Numbered from the stretch's first letter, positions 1 through 7,250 are shown. The stretch is DNA of 10,616 bases from CF-161 sp035259145 (GCA_035259145.1 DATFWQ010000140.1:1-10616); one strand, 5' to 3'. A program made the numbers and translations. Notes: generated by a model from the sequence alone, not told the origin.

Positions 1-620
1 TTGCTGATGCCAAGCTCCGCCGACCGCCGGGCCTCCTCTAGCCGCGCGTCATCGGCGGGCGGCTGCGCCAGACCCAGCTCGAACATCGGCTTCACCAGCG
101 CCAGCAGCCTGGCGTCATGCGCGAGCCGCACCCTGGAGAGATAGCGGATGCCGGAGGCCAGTGACAGATACGACAGGTCGAGCGTGATCAGCTCGATCGG
201 GTCCGGCACGATGATGGTGTCGAGCTGCGCGAGATTCGTCGCCTCCAGGTTCACGACCCGCGGATCCTGGCGGAGTGACCCCAGCAGCTGACCGTGCCCG
301 ACGTCCACGGCGTAGACGCGTGCCGCACCCATCTCGAGCAGCACTCTTACGAACCCGCCGGCCGCAGCCCCAGCGTCCAGGGCAGTGAGCCCTGCGACTG
401 CAACACCGAAGGCTTGCAGCGCCACCCGCAGCTTGGCCTCGCCCCGCAGCACAACCGGCTGCTGGACCGCGATGGAGGCGTCCTGCCGTACCTGCGAGTT
501 CGGATTGAGGATGACCCGGCCGTCCACACTCACCCTGCCCTGAGCAATCGCGGCCCGAGCGTCCTCCAGGTCGGGACGAAGCCTCTCGACGGCGTCGATG
601 AGCGAGGTGCGCTTGATCAG
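1..620 (-). CDS. tlyA: TlyA-like S4/FtsJ rRNA 2'-O-methyltransferase (3' end beyond window)
   Basis: Partial; 206 codons are visible and the frame is open at the left edge. An S4 RNA-binding domain lies at about residues 5-45, with the pattern ARAAIAQGRVSVDG. A Rossmann methyltransferase fold follows: SAM motif LDAGAAAGGF (81-90), then ARVYAVDVGHGQL (100-112), DLSYLS (148-153) and VKPMF (176-180). K63, D148 and K177 match three of the four catalytic K-D-K-E residues expected in TlyA-type enzymes; the Glu would lie past the edge. TlyA enzymes 2'-O-methylate cytidines of 16S and/or 23S rRNA. The SAM motif is divergent, since TlyA usually has DVGASTGGF. No ATG, GTG or TTG lies in frame ahead of the S4 domain. 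The best start is CTG at 620-618, overlapping the IF-1 stop as CTGA; ATC at 617 is an alternative. The family call is fairly sure, the exact rRNA target is not. Confidence 0.8.
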   Translation of the reverse strand, partial: MIKRTSLIDAVERLRPDLEDARAAIAQGRVSVDGRVILNPNSQVRQDASIAVQQPVVLRGEAKLRVALQAFGVAVAGLTALDAGAAAGGFVRVLLEMGAARVYAVDVGHGQLLGSLRQDPRVVNLEATNLAQLDTIIVPDPIELITLDLSYLSLASGIRYLSRVRLAHDARLLALVKPMFELGLAQPPADDARLEEARRSAELGIS

Positions 621-913
621 TCGCGGTATCGGTAGACGATCCGTCCGCGCGTCAGGTCGTAGGGCGACAGCTCCACCCGGATGCGGTCACCGGGCGTGAT
701 CCTGATGAAATACCGGCGCATCCGCCCAGCCGCATAAGCGACAAGCTTGTGGCCGTTTTCGATCTCAACCTCGAACATGGCGTTGGGGAGGGCCTTGGAA
801 ACCACGGCGTCAAGAACGACGGCCTCCTCCTTCGCGGGCTCACCATCTGTCGTTGCACGCCGCGCCCGCGCGGGCCGGCGCGGGCCCCGGCGCGGTGTTG
901 AACTTCTCGCCAA
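617..913 (-). CDS. infA: Translation initiation factor IF-1 with N-terminal extension
   Basis: IF-1 is a single OB-fold protein that binds the 30S A site during initiation. Residues 27-98 (72 residues) align along the whole canonical IF-1, with the hallmark stretches SKALPNAMFEVEIENGHK, FIRITPGDRIRVELSPYD and LTRGRIVYRYR. The frame has no start codon at the usual position: a Pro (CCC) stands where the initiator Met would be. The first in-frame start upstream is TTG at 913, which adds 26 residues rich in Arg, Pro and Ala. No clear Shine-Dalgarno precedes this TTG. The gene lies 37 bp after the HAD hydrolase and overlaps the TlyA-like gene by 4 nt. It is not beside ribosomal protein genes, where infA lies in many Gram-positive genomes, so it may be a second copy. 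Identity is certain; the start is not. Confidence 0.9.
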   Translation of the reverse strand: MARSSTPRRGPRRPARARRATTDGEPAKEEAVVLDAVVSKALPNAMFEVEIENGHKLVAYAAGRMRRYFIRITPGDRIRVELSPYDLTRGRIVYRYRD

Positions 914-950
914 TTCGCGTAGAAGTCTAGCGAGGCCGCGATGAGCTCGC

Positions 951-1592
951 TCAAAAGCAGAGTCTCAACACGTGTTCGAGCCCGCGTTCCTCCCCGGCAA
1001 AGACTGACGGAAGGATCAAGGTCGTCATGCCAGTCACCACCGCCGCGCCGTCGGCGACGTGGCTGTCGCCCACCATCAGGGCACCGGCGGGAACCACGTC
1101 CAGGTCGCGGCAAGCGATTCGGAACAGCTCGGGGTCCGGCTTCATCCGGCCGTGGCGGTACGACTCCGTGTACGCGTCCACGTACTGAGCGAGTCCGTGC
1201 AGCTCGAACACGCGTTGCAGCGACGATGGGATGTTGCTGAGGACGCCGACCCGCACACGGCGATCGTGCAGCTCCGCCAGCACCGGTGCGGCATCCGGAT
1301 AGGGCAGCCACCTGTCGTGGTTCATCACGCGCTCATACAGGAGCTGCGCCGCGCCCGGCACGTAGGACTCTGCCCGCTCGAACAGGCTGAGCCAGGCCTC
1401 CCGGTGCCGCTTCTCGCCGAGATCACGGCCCTTGGCCAGCTCCTCGGCGGTCTTTGAGGCCCGCCAGATCTCGTCCCACAAGCGGTCGGCCGTCGAGCGC
1501 TCAAGGCCGGCGTCGACGAGCACGTCCGCGCCGCTTGGGCTGTAGAAGAGCGTGTCACCGAAATCGAAGATGGCTGCCGAGAATCTGGTCAC
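951..1592 (-). CDS. HAD-superfamily hydrolase (subfamily IA-like)
   Basis: A 213-residue protein, the usual size for a HAD phosphatase or dehalogenase-like enzyme with an alpha-helical cap. Motif I is FDFGDTL with the nucleophile at D10. Motif II is VLSN (S119), motif III is MKPDP (K151), and motif IV is GDSHVADGA (D176 and D181). The cap spans about residues 20-95. Motif I is the DxGDT variant: Gly replaces the usual general acid Asp at +2 (G12), so it may not be a standard phosphatase. The start is GTG at 1592, directly before TRFSAAIFDF, with a GGGGCG purine stretch a few bases upstream. The open frame extends to 1775 but that part is low-complexity Gly/Ala overlapping the DUF1028 gene and is not protein-like. 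It sits 35 bp downstream of the DUF1028 gene in the same direction. The substrate is unknown. Confidence 0.85.
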   Translation of the reverse strand: MTRFSAAIFDFGDTLFYSPSGADVLVDAGLERSTADRLWDEIWRASKTAEELAKGRDLGEKRHREAWLSLFERAESYVPGAAQLLYERVMNHDRWLPYPDAAPVLAELHDRRVRVGVLSNIPSSLQRVFELHGLAQYVDAYTESYRHGRMKPDPELFRIACRDLDVVPAGALMVGDSHVADGAAVVTGMTTLILPSVFAGEERGLEHVLRLCF

Positions 1593-1604
1593 CGCCCCAC
1601 GGTA

Positions 1605-1616
1605 GCGGCCGGCCGC
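1605..1616. repeat. 12-bp GC palindrome in the DUF1028-HAD intergenic gap
   Basis: A perfect palindrome, GCGGCCGGCCGC, fills a third of the 35-bp gap between the DUF1028 stop and the HAD start. It could form a small hairpin that attenuates transcription or protects RNA ends, or it may be chance in GC-rich DNA. There is no T-run, so it is not a classical terminator. Confidence 0.3.
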
Positions 1617-1627
1617 AGCGGGCGCTT

Positions 1628-2503
1628 TCAGCCGGCCACCACCCCCAGCCGCACCTCCACCTCTGCCACCAGCTCCGCCTTCACCCGGCCGGCCGGGACG
1701 AGCCGCCTCATGGTCTCCCCCCAGCGCGGCTCCTCGGCCATCGCCTGTCGCAGCAGTTCCAGCGCCTCCTTCCACTCGCCCGCCCCGGCCAACGCCAGGC
1801 CGGCGAAGAAGCGGAGCTGGGTGATCTCGGGACCAATCTCGAGCGCCTGCCGGTGGCCGGCGACCTCCCCCGTGGCGGCAGACTGGTAGGCCCTCCGGTA
1901 GCGCAGAAGCCGCCGCAGCTCCTGAAGCGGCTCGGGATGATCTTCGACCCTTAGATCGATCATGCGATCTTCCCAGCTTCGACCCGTCGGCCTGCCCGTG
2001 AGCACCAGCATCGCGGCCGACTGGCGACCGCGGATGTCGCCGCCCTCCGCCTCCGCGGCGTCCAGGGCTGCCAGCATGCGTTCCGCAAGTGGTCCGCCTG
2101 CCATCTCATAGGCAACCGCCATCGCGTCCCAGACCGTCGGACGCTGCATCAGGTTGGCCTGCACGGTGTAGCCCTCGCCCACGCGATGCCCCGCCTCGGC
2201 GATGCAGCGGCTCCCCGTGTGCGCTGCCGCAGCGCCGGTTCCGTCGACCATGGCACACTGTCGGGACTCGCGTTCGGGATCGGCAGCAAGGACGGCGTCG
2301 AGCGCCTGGCGGGCACTGCATCCCAGGCGCATCAACTCGACTCCCAGCGGGCCGAAGCTGACGTTCACCATGGATTGCGTGGCCACGGCGCCGACGCCCG
2401 CGAGTCCCCAGGGTACGACCGGCCCGACCTGAAAATAGTGGGACTGCACGGCCACCCCAAGTTCGCCGGTATCGGTGTCTCGCGCCACGATCGAGTAGGT
2501 CAT
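1628..2503 (-). CDS. DUF1028 family protein (Ntn-hydrolase-like)
   Basis: A 291-residue protein. The N-terminal domain (about 1-185) carries the DUF1028 signatures: MTYSIVARDTDTGELGVAVQ at 1-20, PVVPWGLAGVGAVATQS at 28-44 and GDIRGRQSAAMLV at 155-167. DUF1028 is, to my knowledge, placed in the Ntn-hydrolase clan; a Thr follows the initiator Met, as needed for an N-terminal nucleophile. No reaction has been firmly assigned. The C-terminal part starts at DLRVEDHPEPLQELRRLL (about 183-200). It is helical and TPR-like, resembling the 'putative peptidoglycan-binding' tail often attached to DUF1028. ATG at 2503 is chosen because the conserved block begins at Met; a GTG at 2551 would add 16 unconserved residues. 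It diverges from the SnoaL-like gene and probably leads the HAD/infA/tlyA run. Confidence 0.9.
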   Translation of the reverse strand: MTYSIVARDTDTGELGVAVQSHYFQVGPVVPWGLAGVGAVATQSMVNVSFGPLGVELMRLGCSARQALDAVLAADPERESRQCAMVDGTGAAAAHTGSRCIAEAGHRVGEGYTVQANLMQRPTVWDAMAVAYEMAGGPLAERMLAALDAAEAEGGDIRGRQSAAMLVLTGRPTGRSWEDRMIDLRVEDHPEPLQELRRLLRYRRAYQSAATGEVAGHRQALEIGPEITQLRFFAGLALAGAGEWKEALELLRQAMAEEPRWGETMRRLVPAGRVKAELVAEVEVRLGVVAG

Positions 2504-2594
2504 GCGCCAGATTCTGACGCTTGCAGGGCCGGCCCCTAAAAGGCGCTTCACCCACCGCAGCCGGAGGCAGCCGAAGGCGTACCCTGCATGTCCG
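2504..2594. promoter_or_regulatory. Divergent intergenic region (DUF1028 / SnoaL-like)
   Basis: This 91-bp gap separates two divergent starts and should hold both promoters. It contains a 10-bp palindrome, GGGCCGGCCC, at 2525-2534, beside a short A/T patch (CCTAAAAGG). On the minus strand CAGAAT at 2517-2512 is a weak -10-like hexamer only 8 bp from the DUF1028 ATG. No convincing -35/-10 pair is visible for either gene, so only the location is claimed. Confidence 0.35.
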
Positions 2595-2939
2595 GTGAGC
2601 GCGGACGAGAGGGCGAGGGCGTTCGTCGATGACCAGGTCGAGCTCCTTCGGCAGAGGAACGTCGACGGCCTGCTGGAGAGGCACTACCACCCGGACGCGC
2701 TGCTGGTCACCCAGCAGGTGTCAGTGCGCGGGCACATAGCCCTGCGGGCCTACTTCACGCAGTACGTGGCGGCCCTCGGCGACTTCGAGGTCAACTCGAT
2801 CGACCTCCTGAGCGCGACTGATGACGCCTTCCTTTTTGAGGCCACGGTCACCTCCAGCCTTGGCCGCGCTCGGGTCTACGACGCGTTCGTGCTGCGCGAC
2901 GGCCGGGCTACCCACCATTTCGCCGGCGTTATGGGTTGA
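2595..2939 (+). CDS. SnoaL/NTF2-like small protein
   Basis: A 114-residue protein with the NTF2-like (cone-fold) layout. An N-terminal helix (ERARAFVDDQVELLRQRNVD) leads to LLERHYHPDALLV, typical of the SnoaL-like pocket. The helix HIALRAYFTQYVAAL follows, then beta strands ending DAFVLRDGRATHHFAGVM. Members include ketosteroid-isomerase-like enzymes, polyketide cyclases and binding proteins, so no reaction can be assigned. The start is GTG at 2595; the frame opens back to ATG 2502, but that would add 31 basic, unconserved residues and overlap the neighbour's start codon. A nearby ATG at 2588 is out of frame. It is monocistronic and converges on the Lon-domain gene, the two stop codons being 15 bp apart. 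Confidence 0.72.
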   Translation: MSADERARAFVDDQVELLRQRNVDGLLERHYHPDALLVTQQVSVRGHIALRAYFTQYVAALGDFEVNSIDLLSATDDAFLFEATVTSSLGRARVYDAFVLRDGRATHHFAGVMG

Positions 2940-2954
2940 TGCCGGCCGTTCAGT

Positions 2955-3548
2955 TCAATTCGGCGAAGGCGGACGCGGGTGCACAACCCCAAGCCTGCCG
3001 ATGCTGCCCAGCTTCGCGAGCTCGCCCGTGAGCAGCGCTTCCGCGACCGCCGGGTCTCCGCTCTCAAGCAGCTGCTGCCGCACCGCAGGCTCCACCTCCA
3101 CGACAGAACCGACCAGCCAGACGGCTCGTTTGCCGACCTCAGCGGAGAGCCGGGGTGCGACCTCCGTGCCGTGCGCGGCCAGGTACCGCTCCAGCAGGCC
3201 GATCAGCCGTGGGTACGCGCCAGGCGGGGGGTCACTGAGGCGCTTCACCCTCCCCATGAGATAGGGCCGGCTGTGGTCGAGCGCCAGCAGGCGAAAGCGG
3301 TGCAACCCGCGGGCGACGACGGCGAAGCCGCCGTCGGGCAGCGCTTCGATCCGCTGAAGCGTCGCCACCGTTCCCACCTCGTGGAGGTCTTCCGCCCGCC
3401 CAGGCCCGACCTCGCTCCCGCGCCGGATCAATACCACGCCGAAGTCCAGCCGCTGCCGAACCAGCAGCCGATAGCGTTCTTCGAAGATGCGCAGTGGCAG
3501 CAACCCGCCCGGGAACAGCACCGTATGCAGCGGGAAGATTGGAATCAG
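2955..3548 (-). CDS. Lon N-terminal (substrate-binding) domain protein, stand-alone
   Basis: About 197 residues with the LON/PUA-like domain of Lon protease but no AAA+ or protease part. The N-terminus IPIFPLHTVLFPGGLLPLRI (2-21) followed by FEERYRLL is diagnostic. LHEVGTVATLQRIEALPDGG and VVARGLHRFRLL, the central beta barrel, follow, then a helical C-terminal half with YPRLIGLLERYLA. Stand-alone LON proteins of about 200 residues are widespread; their job is unclear, perhaps substrate recognition. The first ordinary in-frame start is GTG at 3521, which would remove the conserved first strand (IPIFPLHT). The best start is CTG at 3548, overlapping the acyltransferase stop as CTGA; ATT at 3545 is the other option. 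It is the last gene of the block headed by the acyl-CoA reductase. Family call is sure, start moderately so. Confidence 0.85.
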   Translation of the reverse strand: MIPIFPLHTVLFPGGLLPLRIFEERYRLLVRQRLDFGVVLIRRGSEVGPGRAEDLHEVGTVATLQRIEALPDGGFAVVARGLHRFRLLALDHSRPYLMGRVKRLSDPPPGAYPRLIGLLERYLAAHGTEVAPRLSAEVGKRAVWLVGSVVEVEPAVRQQLLESGDPAVAEALLTGELAKLGSIGRLGVVHPRPPSPN

Positions 3549-4375
3549 CGCCCGCCGTTCTGCGGCGCCGCCGCCCGCCAGCGATCTATCCAGCTCCCCA
3601 TCACCTCCCTCTCGGCGGTGCCCTGTCCCAGGTTCCTGACGGCATCCTCCACCCGCTGGGTGAACGCACGCGACCCCTCCCCTTTACGGGCCTCCAGCGG
3701 TTTGCCGAAGCGGACTTCGACCGGAGCCGGCAGGAAGTATGGTCTGCCCTTCGGCATGACCCTGTGTGTTCCCCGCACGTGGATCGGTACCACGGGGCTT
3801 CGCGTCTCGTTCGCCAGGTGGCCCACTCCCGGCGTGAACCTGCCCATTCGTCCGTCCGGCGAGCGTGTTCCCTCGGGGTAAATCAGCAGGTTCCATCCGG
3901 ACTTCAGGAGCTGGCTGGAGCTGTGCAGTACGGCCTGGGCACTTCCTGTCCGCACGAACGGGAAGGTGTTCAGCCACAAGCCCACCAGGCGGCCCAGCAT
4001 CGGACGCTGGTACCAGTAGTCGGCCGCCGCTCCGACCACCGTCTGCTCGCGAACCCGGTCCGGCAGCGCAGCCAGCAGGACGACGGTATCTGCGTGACTC
4101 ACGTGGTTGGCGGCCAGGATGGCCGGCCGGTTCTGATCACGCAGCCACTCGGCGCCTTCGACTCGCAGGCCGGTCATGGCACGCGCAAAAGGCGCCGACA
4201 GCCCGCGCTGGATCAGCCACCGCAGCGAGCGCACCGGCTCCTGGCGAGCCCAGTCCAGGTTGCTGGCCCTGGCTGGGACCCCGGGCGCACCTTCCGGCCA
4301 GCTCGCCGGCCGCACCCCTCCCCAGTGCCATCCGCTGCGGACGGTCCGAAGGTCTGTGATCAGCTCGAACTTCAT
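3545..4375 (-). CDS. PlsC-type lysophospholipid / 1-acylglycerol-3-phosphate acyltransferase
   Basis: A 276-residue member of the glycerolipid acyltransferase (PlsC) family, which transfers acyl groups from acyl-CoA or acyl-ACP to a hydroxyl, typically lysophosphatidic acid, at the membrane. Block I is NHVSHAD (90-96), the HX4D catalytic motif with H91 and D96. Block II is FPFVRTG (138-144) with R142. Block III is YPEGTRS (166-172) and block IV VVPIHVRGTHRV (195-206). The first 45 residues are a Trp/Gly/Pro-rich extension before the family domain. ATG at 4375 overlaps the LarA-like stop as ATGA, so the two are translationally coupled. Its place in an operon with an acyl-CoA reductase suggests a special lipid rather than housekeeping phosphatidate, but the acceptor cannot be read from sequence. 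Confidence 0.9.
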   Translation of the reverse strand: MKFELITDLRTVRSGWHWGGVRPASWPEGAPGVPARASNLDWARQEPVRSLRWLIQRGLSAPFARAMTGLRVEGAEWLRDQNRPAILAANHVSHADTVVLLAALPDRVREQTVVGAAADYWYQRPMLGRLVGLWLNTFPFVRTGSAQAVLHSSSQLLKSGWNLLIYPEGTRSPDGRMGRFTPGVGHLANETRSPVVPIHVRGTHRVMPKGRPYFLPAPVEVRFGKPLEARKGEGSRAFTQRVEDAVRNLGQGTAEREVMGSWIDRWRAAAPQNGGR

Positions 4376-5949
4376 TGGACGTCAGCCAGAAACAGAGGGG
4401 GCAGACGAAGATGGGTCACGCTGGGGTAGCGGCCGACCGTCTGCTCGGCCATCTCCAGCGCGTCAGCCAGCGTGCTGGCGCACTTGAAGCCCAGATGATG
4501 CACAGCTGTACGCTCACCCCCAACAACTATGACGTCGCCCACGTGCTGCAGCGCGTGTGCGGCCCAGTACCAGGCGTAGAAGGGGTGGACGCCGTGATAC
4601 GCGTTCGACTTGCGGTAGAGCTGTCGGTACCAGGGATCGTCGGCGAAGCACTGCTCGTACTTCCTCTCGATCTCTGCCGGGTCGCGGGTGTCGGCCAGCA
4701 CCTCGTCATAGAAGTCGATGTAGCTCGGGTGCTGCACCGAGTCGAACTCGTAGCGGCACGGGTGGGCCATGATGACGACTCCCCCCTGCCGCACCACCGG
4801 CCTGCCGCGGTAAAGGTTGAACAGGTAGCCCAAACCCATGCAGACGACCAGCACCGGGTTCAGGATCGCGTTGACGTTGTAGGGACCCAGATACGGGATG
4901 CCGATCGTCACGATGTCCGTCTGACCCTCGACCTCGACCAGCATCTGCCGCCTTACCGTCTCCAGTGTGCGGTCGTGCACGGCGTCAACCTGACCGGCCT
5001 GCACTGACGTGAGCCCATAGGGCGCGCGCATCGAGTGGAAGGCCGCACGCTTCACTCCCGGAGGAGCCAGGTCCGTGAGCTGCTTGATCGCCAGGAAGGA
5101 AGCCTGGTCCGCCGGTGTCCAGTCGGTCTCCCGCTTCTGCATGAAGTTGGCGACGGCTGGAAACGAGTGGTTGTTCACGCTGGTCTCGATGTGGAAGCAT
5201 CGCACGGTATCCTCGATCAGCTGCCCCTGGCGAACGCACGAGTGGTGCAGCGCCGAGTCCGGTGGGTGCATGTAAGAGCGTGAATTGACCAGGGTGTCCA
5301 CGGTGTGGTGGGCGCGCACGCTGCGGTAGCTGCCAAGCCCGGTGGCAAGCGATTTGTGCCCACCGTCCATGGGCACGAACGTCAGGTTAACGTAGACCAC
5401 CAGGTCAGACTCCGTCGCCCGGCGGCTCAGCGTGACCTCCTCGCCCTCGGAGGTCGTGCCGATCAGGACATTGCCTTCGGGGTCTTCGGCATCGTGGTTG
5501 TAGAGCTGGTCAGGATAGAAGGTGCTGAATATCCGATCGCCGACGATGTGTCGGATCTCGTCGGCGGTCATGCGCCGGTGAAGCGAGTTGGCCGCGATGA
5601 GGTGTACGTCCTCGACCCCCTTCTCGGCCGCCATTTCGATCACCTCTTCCAGCACGAGCTGCCGCACGTCGGGCTGCGCCATCGGTGGCAGCGGCAGCGA
5701 CAGGTCGTCGAACGCGACAGTCAGCTTCATCCCCGGGCGCAGCAGCTCCTTGAGCGGGTCATCTTCCAGCGGGTGACCCAGCGCCCGCCGCACCGCTCGC
5801 TCCGTGTGCGCAACCGGCTCCATGGGATCGGGCGCGTAGATGATGCGCGACCCCAGTGGCAATTTTTCCAGCCTGACGCCCTCGCCGTAGTGGAAGAGCG
5901 TTGGGGGCGTGTTGCGGTCGACTTCGATGACTGCTCCAGGACGGCCCAT
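4372..5949 (-). CDS. LarA-family (DUF2088, nickel-pincer racemase-like) protein
   Basis: A 525-residue protein related to lactate racemase LarA, which uses a nickel-pincer nucleotide to abstract hydride from 2-hydroxyacids. Visible LarA-type blocks are FDDLSLPLPP (80-89), ANSLHRRMTADE (120-131, H124), YNHDAEDPEGNVLIG (150-164), GGHKSLATG (196-204) and RSVRAHHT (209-216). K199 matches the lysine that covalently holds the pincer, and H215 the nickel ligand, with the 16-residue spacing of LarA K184-H200. The usual DxTRP motif is replaced by DLSLP, and the second catalytic His (LarA H174, ten residues before the lysine) is L189 here. It is also about 100 residues longer than LarA. It is therefore probably not a lactate racemase. 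ATG at 5949 has AAAGGA 8 bases upstream; the dehydrogenase stop is 19 bp away. LarB, LarC and LarE for cofactor synthesis are not in the window. Confidence 0.85.
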   Translation of the reverse strand: MGRPGAVIEVDRNTPPTLFHYGEGVRLEKLPLGSRIIYAPDPMEPVAHTERAVRRALGHPLEDDPLKELLRPGMKLTVAFDDLSLPLPPMAQPDVRQLVLEEVIEMAAEKGVEDVHLIAANSLHRRMTADEIRHIVGDRIFSTFYPDQLYNHDAEDPEGNVLIGTTSEGEEVTLSRRATESDLVVYVNLTFVPMDGGHKSLATGLGSYRSVRAHHTVDTLVNSRSYMHPPDSALHHSCVRQGQLIEDTVRCFHIETSVNNHSFPAVANFMQKRETDWTPADQASFLAIKQLTDLAPPGVKRAAFHSMRAPYGLTSVQAGQVDAVHDRTLETVRRQMLVEVEGQTDIVTIGIPYLGPYNVNAILNPVLVVCMGLGYLFNLYRGRPVVRQGGVVIMAHPCRYEFDSVQHPSYIDFYDEVLADTRDPAEIERKYEQCFADDPWYRQLYRKSNAYHGVHPFYAWYWAAHALQHVGDVIVVGGERTAVHHLGFKCASTLADALEMAEQTVGRYPSVTHLRLPPLFLADVQ

Positions 5950-5968
5950 GCTTCGGTTCCTTTCGGGT

Positions 5969-7144
5969 TTAGGCTCTCAAGTCTCGCAGGTCGAAGGCGA
6001 CCTTCACCGCGTTCTGCCTCCCAGCATGCAGTGCGTAGGCGATGGCGTCCCGGTAGTCGCCAAGGCTGAACAGCGGGCCGGTAAGCTGCTTCAGAGGCAG
6101 GTCACGAGCTGCGCCCAGCGCCAGCTCGAACGTGCGCTCGCCCATTTCCTCGGTCCCGTAGGCGTACGCTCCCGTCACGGTCAGCTCGCGCTGCCAGATC
6201 GGCCCCCAGTCGACCTTCTCCTCGCCTGGCATTCCTACAGCAACCACACGGCCGCCGGCGCGTGTGAACCGAACGGCATCGTTGAGGCCGCGTGACGAGC
6301 CCGTGCACTCGAAGGTGAGGTCCGCGCCTCCGAGCAGCAGCGGCCGGTCCACACCCTCGAGGCGGCGCGCCCCGGTTGCGAAACGAACGCGCTGGAACAC
6401 CTCGCCCGGGGCAACCAGCATGTCCGCGCCCAGCAGCTTCGCCTGCTCACGCTGGAACGGGTACTTCGCCACCGCAATCAGGCGCTTCGGCGGCGTAAAG
6501 AGCCTCACGGCTGCGACGGTGAGCAGACCGATCGTGCCCGCGCCCTGGACGACGACCACGTCGTCAGGGCGTGCGCCGCCCCTCAGCGCTGCGTGCACGC
6601 AGCAGGCCAGTGGCTCGATCAGCACCGCGGCGCCGTCGGGCAGGCCATCAGGGATCGCGTGGAGCTGGCTCTCGTGGGCGACCAGGACCTCTCCCCACCC
6701 GCCGCCGGTGCTGGCGCAGTAACCGGTCTGCAGGCCGACCTCGACGGCCCCCTCCGTCACGTTCTCGCAGAGGCCAGGCCGGCCCTCGGCACATCGGGCG
6801 CACACAGGGGCGATGCCGCGAACAAGACAGCCAAGGGCCGGCTCCACCACCACTCTGGTGCCGTCCTCCAGCTCGCCGACGACCTCGTGGCCGGGCACGA
6901 ATGGGTAGCTGGTCAACGGGTCCAGGTAGAGCGAAACATGCCCGGTGATGGCTGACGTGTCCGAGCCGCATATGCCGCTCAGGTTGGGCCGAACGCGCAT
7001 CCAGGCGGGCCCTGGTAGCGCCGGCTCCGGCACGTCGCCCAGGTGGAGCATGGAGAGGTCGCTCGTGGCCACGGTGGCGTGGCCGCCGGTTGCGCGGACC
7101 AGCGCATAGGCCGGCATCGATCGCACGTACTGAAGCGCTAGCAT
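5969..7144 (-). CDS. Zinc-dependent medium-chain alcohol/polyol dehydrogenase
   Basis: A 391-residue MDR-superfamily oxidoreductase that interconverts a secondary or primary alcohol and carbonyl with NAD(P). Catalytic zinc ligands are C59 (GICGSD), H86-E87 (PGHEVVGE) and E177 (IEPLACC), the pattern of threonine/sorbitol/glucose dehydrogenases. The structural-zinc cysteines are C106, C115, C118 and C126. The nucleotide fold has GAGTIG at 201-206. All key residues are present, so it should be active. The substrate is unknown. ATG at 7144 is preceded by an unusually long purine tract (GGGGAGGAGGGAGGGAAGGG) that supplies a strong Shine-Dalgarno site. The frame opens further upstream into the reductase gene, but that part does not resemble an MDR. 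It lies 106 bp after the reductase and 19 bp before the LarA-like gene, suggesting the two act on the same hydroxylated compound. Confidence 0.9.
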   Translation of the reverse strand: MLALQYVRSMPAYALVRATGGHATVATSDLSMLHLGDVPEPALPGPAWMRVRPNLSGICGSDTSAITGHVSLYLDPLTSYPFVPGHEVVGELEDGTRVVVEPALGCLVRGIAPVCARCAEGRPGLCENVTEGAVEVGLQTGYCASTGGGWGEVLVAHESQLHAIPDGLPDGAAVLIEPLACCVHAALRGGARPDDVVVVQGAGTIGLLTVAAVRLFTPPKRLIAVAKYPFQREQAKLLGADMLVAPGEVFQRVRFATGARRLEGVDRPLLLGGADLTFECTGSSRGLNDAVRFTRAGGRVVAVGMPGEEKVDWGPIWQRELTVTGAYAYGTEEMGERTFELALGAARDLPLKQLTGPLFSLGDYRDAIAYALHAGRQNAVKVAFDLRDLRA

Positions 7145-7250
7145 GGCCCTTCCCTCCCTCCTCCCCAGCCCAGGAAGCCGGCTTCGCCCGGTCCTCGGCG
7201 AGGTGGAGGCGCAGGGTCGGCGCTTTGGATGGCAGGCATGCGGCCGGCCT

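Noticed and set aside
1593..1775. Upstream extension of the HAD hydrolase frame
   Set aside because: It is Gly/Ala-rich low complexity, overlaps the DUF1028 gene, and precedes the natural HAD start at GTG 1592.
2940..2954. Possible bidirectional terminator between convergent genes
   Set aside because: The 15-bp gap has no inverted repeat or T-run.
7145..7250. Separate promoter or small gene between reductase and dehydrogenase genes
   Set aside because: There is a 12-bp palindrome (7174-7185) and a long purine Shine-Dalgarno tract, but no convincing promoter hexamers or small coding frame.
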